NCBI GenBank assembly: GCA_002479645.1
Contig: DLOO01000065.1
Span: 67,149 to 76,272, forward strand
Source of the DNA: Lachnoclostridium sp. UBA7482
Lineage (GTDB): Bacteria > Bacillota > Clostridia > Lachnospirales > Lachnospiraceae
Length of the DNA: 9,124 nt
Direction of reading: 5' to 3'
Shown: positions 5,220 through 9,124 of the stretch, in pieces
Position numbering within the stretch: the stretch's first letter is position 1
Layout of the letters: every line of letters starts with the position of its first letter
Position numbers and translations under genes: made by a program
Notes under the pieces: generated by a model
Databases searched by the model: none
What the model saw: only the letters and a program-made list of their open reading frames with translations
Told to the model about the DNA's origin: nothing

Positions 5220-6611
5220 CTAGTAGATAATTTGCAGTTCATCAATTTTACCTGCGTCAAGAGCAATGTGGTCATGCTCGGATATACTTAGGGGAACGGC
5301 ATCTTTGACAACAGAGTATTCGTCGCCGTCATAAAGGCGCTCAATTCTGCGGAACTGGGCATAACCTTTATTGACACAGAAAACCCCCTCAAGCTGACCG
5401 ACCAGGGATACCTGGAATTGTTCTTCTGTCTTTTCGTTATAGATGAAAGCGCCATACGGAAATGTTGTATCTGCAATATAACGGTACTGCTCATCTTCGT
5501 AGTAGATTTCGGTTTCTACCATTTTGTATTCCAATTCGCCTTTTTGCGAGTTAAAGGACGGTGTAATCAAAACATTGTCCTTATTGCCGTTTCCGCCCTT
5601 GGTAAAATAGGAAATCGGAATCATATAGAAATCCTTTTTTACAATGGCGCTGTTCGGAATCTTTAATCCCTTTTCCGCCTGCATATCAATCGTAATACTT
5701 AAAAAGCGGTTATCAAGATACCGGACAAGGTATTTGTCCATATCAACTCTGGCAAAATATCCATCGTCGATCTTCATAAACGAGACATTCCGAACAATCC
5801 ACAAACGATCCTGATTTATGCAGAAATGAAGACGCTTGTAGCCGGAAATCTGATTGTACTGCTCTTCCGTAAGCTGAATCATCAGAGTCCAGTTCTCGTT
5901 CGTATAAAGCTTATACACAACGCTGTCTTTTTCTTTGATGTCTGTTCCGAAAAGGTTTTGTACCTTGTAGTTTTTCTTATTAAAGGTTTCGGGATTGACG
6001 TCATTAACCGTGATGGAGTCAAGCGAGTCCGAAAAATAGGAAACGACTCCGGCAGCGGGTGTTTTGTATACCTCCAGCGTTGTGCTTACACCGGTTTGAT
6101 CTAAAATCTCCTGCAAATTCTCAAGCAGATAACTGTCGGAGATGTTTTTTATCTTTGCGGTCAGCTGTTCGCTGAGAGAATAAATCTCACGATAATTTCC
6201 GGTTCCGTAATTGTCATGAAAAGAACGGATGGTCTTTTTAATGCTCTTTACATCTGTCTCCGTAAGGGAATAACCTTCCCCGTCTCCGGGAAGCATATCA
6301 TACAGAGAGTGATTATCGTTAATGGAATAAATCGTTTCGTTTTTCTTTACTCGTGTACCGCCCTTTTGATAAAAATTCACGTAGCCGGCACGTTCGGTTT
6401 TTACCGTGGTTTCTTCGCGGATAATAACGGCCTCGGCTTGATCGTTCTGGGCAAGGGAAACGGCCTGCACTTCATAAATGGAAAGATGCGTCTTCGTCAG
6501 GTATTGATATAATTGAATTCCGAAAAATAAAAGAATCACTAAAAATATAACCACACCGATATTCAGTTTTGATATTTCAAGACTTTTAGAGCCTTTCTTT
6601 CTCTTTGTCAT
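5220..6611 (-). CDS. HlyD-like membrane protein at the head of the sepF operon
   Basis: A 463-residue single-pass membrane protein. A basic N-terminus (MTKRKKGSK) precedes one transmembrane helix (about 16-38, LNIGVVIFLVILLFFGIQLY), so the bulk lies outside the cell. Residues about 45-97 resemble the first half of a barrel-sandwich (biotinyl-lipoyl-like) domain of HlyD adaptor proteins, including REETTVKTERAGYVNFYQKG. A helical stretch follows (about 105-175), and the second half of the sandwich appears near TPAAGVVSYFSD. The remainder is beta-rich. HlyD adaptors join ABC or RND exporters to an outer component, yet no transporter gene is present here. The gene heads an operon with yggS, sepF and lspA, so a role in division or envelope assembly is a reasonable inference and export is not shown. 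A good promoter (6645-6673) and a GTGAGGA ribosome site precede the ATG. Confidence 0.8.
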   Translation of the reverse strand: MTKRKKGSKSLEISKLNIGVVIFLVILLFFGIQLYQYLTKTHLSIYEVQAVSLAQNDQAEAVIIREETTVKTERAGYVNFYQKGGTRVKKNETIYSINDNHSLYDMLPGDGEGYSLTETDVKSIKKTIRSFHDNYGTGNYREIYSLSEQLTAKIKNISDSYLLENLQEILDQTGVSTTLEVYKTPAAGVVSYFSDSLDSITVNDVNPETFNKKNYKVQNLFGTDIKEKDSVVYKLYTNENWTLMIQLTEEQYNQISGYKRLHFCINQDRLWIVRNVSFMKIDDGYFARVDMDKYLVRYLDNRFLSITIDMQAEKGLKIPNSAIVKKDFYMIPISYFTKGGNGNKDNVLITPSFNSQKGELEYKMVETEIYYEDEQYRYIADTTFPYGAFIYNEKTEEQFQVSLVGQLEGVFCVNKGYAQFRRIERLYDGDEYSVVKDAVPLSISEHDHIALDAGKIDELQIIY

Positions 6612-6644
6612 ATATCCTCACTTACTTTCGTACACTTTCCGTTT

Positions 6645-6673
6645 ATTATACTATATTTTTCTCTATATGAAAA
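6645..6673 (-). promoter_or_regulatory. Sigma-70-type promoter of the HlyD-like/yggS/sepF/lspA operon
   Basis: On the minus strand TTTTCA (6668-6673), a 17-base spacer and a perfect TATAAT (6645-6650) lie in an AT-rich gap. The start would be near 6638, giving a leader of about 27 bases that carries GTGAGGA before the ATG at 6611. The gap is shared with the divergent DUF378 gene. Confidence 0.75.
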
Positions 6674-6751
6674 GGGTTTCCTGTTTTTTTTTCGTCACTT
6701 GCATATTTTTTTGACCGAAGGACACTCTATAAGCAAAAGGAGGTAATTATC

Positions 6752-6955
6752 ATGAAAACTTTGGATTACACAATGCTGATTCTTGTTATTGTCGGCGCTA
6801 TTAATTGGGGCTTGATCGGTTTCTTTGGCTTTGATTTGATTCGTATTTTGTTCGGAGATATGACGATGCTGTCTCGAATCATTTATGCAGTTGTAGGAAT
6901 TTGCGGTCTGTATGCTCTCAGTTACTTTGGCCGAATTGCCAACGAGGCAGAGTAA
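6752..6955 (+). CDS. DUF378-family small membrane protein
   Basis: The only plus-strand gene, 67 residues. The pattern MKTLDYTMLILVIVGAINWG, then FGFDLI, an acidic turn, and IIYAVVGICGLYAL is that of DUF378 (Bacillus YuzA-like) proteins. These have two transmembrane helices (here about 5-26 and 41-59) joined by a short loop, and their function is unknown. The motif G-A-I-N-W-G (15-20) is the family hallmark. A perfect AAAGGAGG lies about eight bases before the ATG, so translation should be strong. The gene is divergent from the HlyD-like operon and convergent with the P-loop gene, and shares a terminator hairpin with the latter. TTGACC at 6711 and TATAAG at 6728 precede it but are only 11 bases apart, so I do not call a promoter. 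Confidence 0.92.
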   Translation: MKTLDYTMLILVIVGAINWGLIGFFGFDLIRILFGDMTMLSRIIYAVVGICGLYALSYFGRIANEAE

Positions 6956-6977
6956 AGCTTCTTAAAATGGTAAAAAA

Positions 6978-7007
6978 CCGGAAGTCGATAGAATAACCGA
7001 CTTCCGG
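6978..7007 (-). terminator. Convergent (bidirectional) hairpin terminator
   Basis: A perfect 10-bp stem, CCGGAAGTCG (6978-6987) with CGACTTCCGG (6998-7007), encloses a 10-base loop. On the minus strand it is followed at once by TTTTTT, a classical intrinsic terminator for the P-loop gene ending at 7064. On the plus strand it lies 22 bases after the DUF378 stop and is followed by the weaker GCTTTACTCTT, so it probably also serves that gene. Confidence 0.85.
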
Positions 7008-7063
7008 GCTTTACTCTTCGGAATCACAGGGAATTTCCTATGGAACAAAAACGCTCCGCTCTA

Positions 7064-7483
7064 TTATAAAGCAACGATAACTTTGCTTTTGGTAATCTCG
7101 GAAAGATTCTCAGCATCTGCGGAAAGACTGATGATGATATCTACATTAAACTTATCGGAAACCATGGAAAGCTTCTCGATAACTCGGTCAATATCGGCAG
7201 AGCTCATACGAGCAATCTTCAGGAAGCTGTCGAGATAAATCTTCTCAAGGTCGTGATCCTGGGAAATAATACCGCAGATGAAACCGACAAACTCGGATGC
7301 ACAATCGATGCAGTAGTCATCAACGTTAATCAGACGAATCTTACGATTCAGTTCGTACATATGCTTGTTGCTCTTATCCAAATATACAATCGTGCCTTTC
7401 GATACTTCGATATCGGAATTCACCTTATCTAACAAAATTTTAGTTTTACCTTTTCCTTTTTCGCCAGCAATGATCTGAACCAT
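7064..7483 (-). CDS. Small P-loop NTPase-like protein of unknown function
   Basis: A 139-residue protein that I do not recognise beyond its P-loop. Numbered from the chosen start, the Walker A motif GEKGKGKT lies at 7-14. A RecA-like strand order follows: GTIVYLDKS (30-38), KIRLINVDDY (48-57), then EKIYLDSF (80-87) with Asp85 as a Walker B candidate, and a late strand FNVDIIISLSAD (112-123). The fold is compact, with no membrane segment and no second domain, so it could bind a nucleotide without being a full motor. Similar stand-alone proteins in clostridia are often labelled 'PilT-like', which nothing here supports. An in-frame ATG also exists at 7501, but the perfect Shine-Dalgarno (7491-7496) lies downstream of it, so 7483 is the start. 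The gene is monocistronic, with its own promoter (7619-7647), a long leader and a strong terminator. Confidence 0.8.
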   Translation of the reverse strand: MVQIIAGEKGKGKTKILLDKVNSDIEVSKGTIVYLDKSNKHMYELNRKIRLINVDDYCIDCASEFVGFICGIISQDHDLEKIYLDSFLKIARMSSADIDRVIEKLSMVSDKFNVDIIISLSADAENLSEITKSKVIVAL

Positions 7484-7612
7484 AACTGTGTCCTCCTTCA
7501 TGGTTATAATTTTAGTCCCGCCACTGCACCTTCTGTGCAGGCCGTGACCGGTAATTGAAATACAGGTTGAATCCGTATGTAATGAACTTCAAATCCTCAT
7601 TTCCTTTTTTAT
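7484..7612 (-). promoter_or_regulatory. Long, hairpin-containing 5' leader of the P-loop gene
   Basis: The predicted transcript start near 7612 leaves about 129 untranslated bases. Two hairpins are visible. One at 7524-7540 has CTGCAC/GTGCAG arms and a 5-base loop, with possible further pairing of the flanking GGTC and GACT segments. A second at 7560-7578 has ATAC/GTAT arms and extra inner pairs. I cannot match this to a known riboswitch or leader class. No small open reading frame with a ribosome site was seen in it. Confidence 0.4.
7491..7496 (-). promoter_or_regulatory. Shine-Dalgarno site that fixes the P-loop gene start
   Basis: The minus strand reads AAGGAGGA followed by CACAGTT and ATG. 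The GGAGGA core at 7491-7496 is seven bases from the ATG at 7483. If translation began at the in-frame ATG at 7501, this site would be codons 2-4 of the protein. No comparable ribosome site precedes 7501. Confidence 0.85.
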
Positions 7613-7618
7613 GGTCTC

Positions 7619-7647
7619 ATTATACTACAAAATAAACAAAATAACAA
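7619..7647 (-). promoter_or_regulatory. Sigma-70-type promoter of the P-loop gene
   Basis: On the minus strand TTGTTA (7642-7647), a 17-base spacer and a perfect TATAAT (7619-7624) lie just beyond the carboxypeptidase stop at 7666. No hairpin terminator separates that stop from the promoter, so some read-through from the cell-wall operon is possible. Confidence 0.75.
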
Positions 7648-7665
7648 CCGATAAATATGATTTTT

Positions 7666-8661
7666 TTATGGAAAACAATAGGATGTAATCAATTCATTCA
7701 TTTTTTTATATAATTTTTCTTCGGTAGCTGCATGGTAAACGCCGAGAATGAATTCCCTGCCCTCTTCGTTTGCTACATACATCATTAAACAGTAACCGGC
7801 CTGAGCTGTTGTACCGGTTTTGCCGCCTAAAATGGTAATTCCCTCGGGGTATTCATAATTTCCCAGTTTGAACTGGTTCGTCGATTCGATTACACGTGTT
7901 CTGGTGGAACCGGTCTTGTCGATATATTCATAACTCGTTTTGGTTACACCGGACCATTTGACAAATTCGTCATATTTGAAGCACTCCTGCATTACAACGT
8001 ACATATCATAAGGAGTTGTATAATGCTTATCGTCATGCATACCGTGCGGATTGGCAAATTGGGTATGGGAAAGACCAAGTTTCTTAGCTTCGGCATTCAT
8101 CATTTCGACAAAGGCTTCTTCTGAACCGGCCAGATACTCTGCCAGCGCGACGCCGACGTTATTTGCTGAAACAACAAGCAGACAACCTAACAGCGCGGAA
8201 ATGGTAATCTGATCGCCCTCTTCCAATACGGCATTAGAACCACGCTTTAATGCGGCAATCTCGGGAGTAATCGTAATGGTATCGAGCGGATCGCAATTCT
8301 TCAGAACCAGCAATGCGGTCATCAGCTTGGTAAGGCTTGCCGGATAACGTTTGTTTAACATGCGATATCCCAACAGCAGTTTGTTATTTGTTTTATCGAT
8401 AACAAATGCAGTTCCGTCCCGTTCCGGATTTTCCGAATCAAACACATATTCCTCTGTCTGCATTTCTTCGGTAACATCACATAAAAACCACTGGGATGTT
8501 AAGGGGGCAAAATCTGCGGTAACCAATGCCCCAACGTCGGAATGAATCACATTGTCCGCCGCACGGTAATTTCCGAGCAGAGAAGTATCCTTACTCCGGC
8601 ATCCGACCAATCCGAACAGAAGAATGATAATCAGAATGATTCCCGTAACACGCTGCTTCAT
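7666..8661 (-). CDS. Lipoprotein D-alanyl-D-alanine carboxypeptidase (peptidase S11, low-molecular-weight PBP)
   Basis: This enzyme removes the terminal D-Ala from peptidoglycan pentapeptides and so limits cross-linking; it acts outside the membrane. The 331 residues begin with a lipoprotein signal (hydrophobic 7-19, lipobox LVGC at 18-21, Cys21), then a linker of about 60 residues. The S11 catalytic domain starts near 85 with TAFVIDKTNNKLL. The three penicillin-binding motifs are intact: SLTK (109-112, nucleophile Ser109 and Lys112), SAN (165-167) and KTG (281-283). The chain ends about 48 residues after KTG. It therefore lacks the C-terminal beta domain and amphipathic anchor of PBP5/DacA-type enzymes, and the lipid on Cys21 would replace that anchor. 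AGGAGGAATATC precedes the ATG. The gene follows the SEDS polymerase gene by 18 bases, so synthesis and trimming of glycan are co-expressed. Which physiological substrate (vegetative wall or spore cortex) cannot be told. Confidence 0.93.
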   Translation of the reverse strand: MKQRVTGIILIIILLFGLVGCRSKDTSLLGNYRAADNVIHSDVGALVTADFAPLTSQWFLCDVTEEMQTEEYVFDSENPERDGTAFVIDKTNNKLLLGYRMLNKRYPASLTKLMTALLVLKNCDPLDTITITPEIAALKRGSNAVLEEGDQITISALLGCLLVVSANNVGVALAEYLAGSEEAFVEMMNAEAKKLGLSHTQFANPHGMHDDKHYTTPYDMYVVMQECFKYDEFVKWSGVTKTSYEYIDKTGSTRTRVIESTNQFKLGNYEYPEGITILGGKTGTTAQAGYCLMMYVANEEGREFILGVYHAATEEKLYKKMNELITSYCFP

Positions 8662-8679
8662 GATATTCCTCCTCGTAAA

Positions 8680-9124
8680 TTAAAAATCAAAATCGAATTT
8701 CAGGGAGTTGTCCTGCACGCTTTCCTTTGTCTGCATTCCGATGTTCAGAAGTATGCCGACCGTCATCATATTGGTCATCAGGGAGGACAGACCGGAACTC
8801 ATAAACGGCAGCGGAATCCCCGTATTGGGAAGCAGGGAAATAACAACGCCGATATTTACCAGTGCCTGTACCATAATGAGGATTGCGATACCGATTGCAA
8901 TCAGACTGCCGAGACGGTCTTTGGACTGCATGGCAATACGGAAACTCAGTAAGGTAAAGGCAATATACAGACCGACGACAATGAAACAACCGATAAATCC
9001 GAATTCCTCGGCAACAGCGGTAAAGATAAAGTCACTTTCTACGACAGGAACATAGTTGGTTACGCGAGCTCCTTCCACTCCGGTAATCAGCTTGCCGAAC
9101 ATTCCGCCGGATTCGATTGCGGCG
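8680..9124 (-). CDS. RodA/FtsW/SpoVE-family SEDS peptidoglycan glycosyltransferase, C-terminal part
   Basis: The frame runs from the right edge without a start in view, so the N-terminal transmembrane helices lie outside the window; 147 residues are visible. Family landmarks in order are ESGGMFGK (compare I-G-S-G-G-x-x-G-K), ESDFIFTAVAEEFGFIG (the conserved T-D-F-I-F-x-x-x-x-E-E-x-G), and TGIPLPFMSSGLSSL. The last matches the T-G-x-P-L-P-F-x-S-x-G block, with Ser-Ser-Gly-Leu replacing the more common Ser-Tyr-Gly-Gly. Three hydrophobic segments are seen. SEDS proteins polymerise lipid II into glycan strands with a partner class B PBP. RodA (elongation) seems likelier than FtsW from the final block, but the visible part does not settle it. 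A short basic and acidic tail (KESVQDNSLKFDFDF) ends the protein, 18 bases before the carboxypeptidase. An internal Met at 9102 is not the start. Confidence 0.93.
   Translation of the reverse strand, partial: AAIESGGMFGKLITGVEGARVTNYVPVVESDFIFTAVAEEFGFIGCFIVVGLYIAFTLLSFRIAMQSKDRLGSLIAIGIAILIMVQALVNIGVVISLLPNTGIPLPFMSSGLSSLMTNMMTVGILLNIGMQTKESVQDNSLKFDFDF

Noticed and set aside
5220..6611. Calling the HlyD-like gene a drug or toxin exporter subunit
   Set aside because: No ABC, RND or MFS transporter gene, nor any toxin gene, lies next to it. The operon partners are division and envelope genes.
6711..6733. TTGACC and TATAAG as a promoter for the DUF378 gene
   Set aside because: The spacing of 11 bases is far below the 16-18 needed by sigma-70. 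TTGCAT at 6699 gives 23, which is too long.
7484..7501. Upstream ATG at 7501 as the start of the P-loop gene
   Set aside because: The strong Shine-Dalgarno would lie inside the coding region, and it is ideally placed for the ATG at 7483.
1..9124. CRISPR arrays, tRNA or rRNA genes, insertion sequences, prophage genes
   Set aside because: No spaced direct repeats, cloverleaf-like segments, transposase motifs or phage-type proteins were seen.

Overview
The window reads as a chromosomal core segment from a low-to-moderate GC Gram-positive anaerobe of the Clostridia, most likely Lachnospiraceae-like. This is an inference. It rests on the protein styles, the purine-rich ribosome binding sites, the block HlyD-like / YggS / SepF / LspA / RluD, and a lipoprotein-type D,D-carboxypeptidase beside a SEDS gene. 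No rRNA, tRNA, CRISPR array, insertion sequence or phage gene was seen, and no gene-free stretch exceeds 300 bases.

Layout, read in the direction of transcription (nearly everything is on the minus strand, from high to low coordinates). (1) 9124-7666: the C-terminal part of a RodA/FtsW SEDS glycan polymerase, followed 18 bases later by a lipid-anchored S11 D,D-carboxypeptidase. Together they make and trim peptidoglycan. (2) 7647-7064: a good promoter, a roughly 130-base leader with hairpins, and a 139-residue P-loop protein of unknown role. Its start is set by a strong Shine-Dalgarno at 7491-7496. A hairpin at 6978-7007 ends this unit, and the convergent plus-strand DUF378 membrane protein gene (6752-6955) reads into the same hairpin from the other side. 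(3) 6673-3238: one operon from a sigma-70-type promoter at 6645-6673, encoding an HlyD-like membrane protein, the PLP-binding protein YggS, the FtsZ-membrane anchor SepF and lipoprotein signal peptidase LspA. It is a division and envelope operon. (4) 3228-2482: a self-contained cassette of promoter, exported 205-residue protein and hairpin terminator, sitting between lspA and rluD. (5) 2438-1: RluD pseudouridine synthase, a translationally coupled AAA/DUF4143-like ATPase with degenerate motifs, and then the N-terminal part of a BlaI/MecI-type repressor with its own near-consensus promoter inside the end of the ATPase gene.

The most unusual items are these. A perfect 22-base inverted repeat ends exactly at base 1 and breaks the BlaI reading frame; it is either a contig-end chimera or an invertible junction. 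The ATPase has lost both its Walker B aspartate and its nuclease residues. The exported protein beside lspA is one base from a canonical lipobox. The small P-loop gene has a structured leader. I see no clear evidence of a wholly new multi-gene system; the HlyD-like protein in the SepF operon and the P-loop protein are the best candidates for undescribed function.
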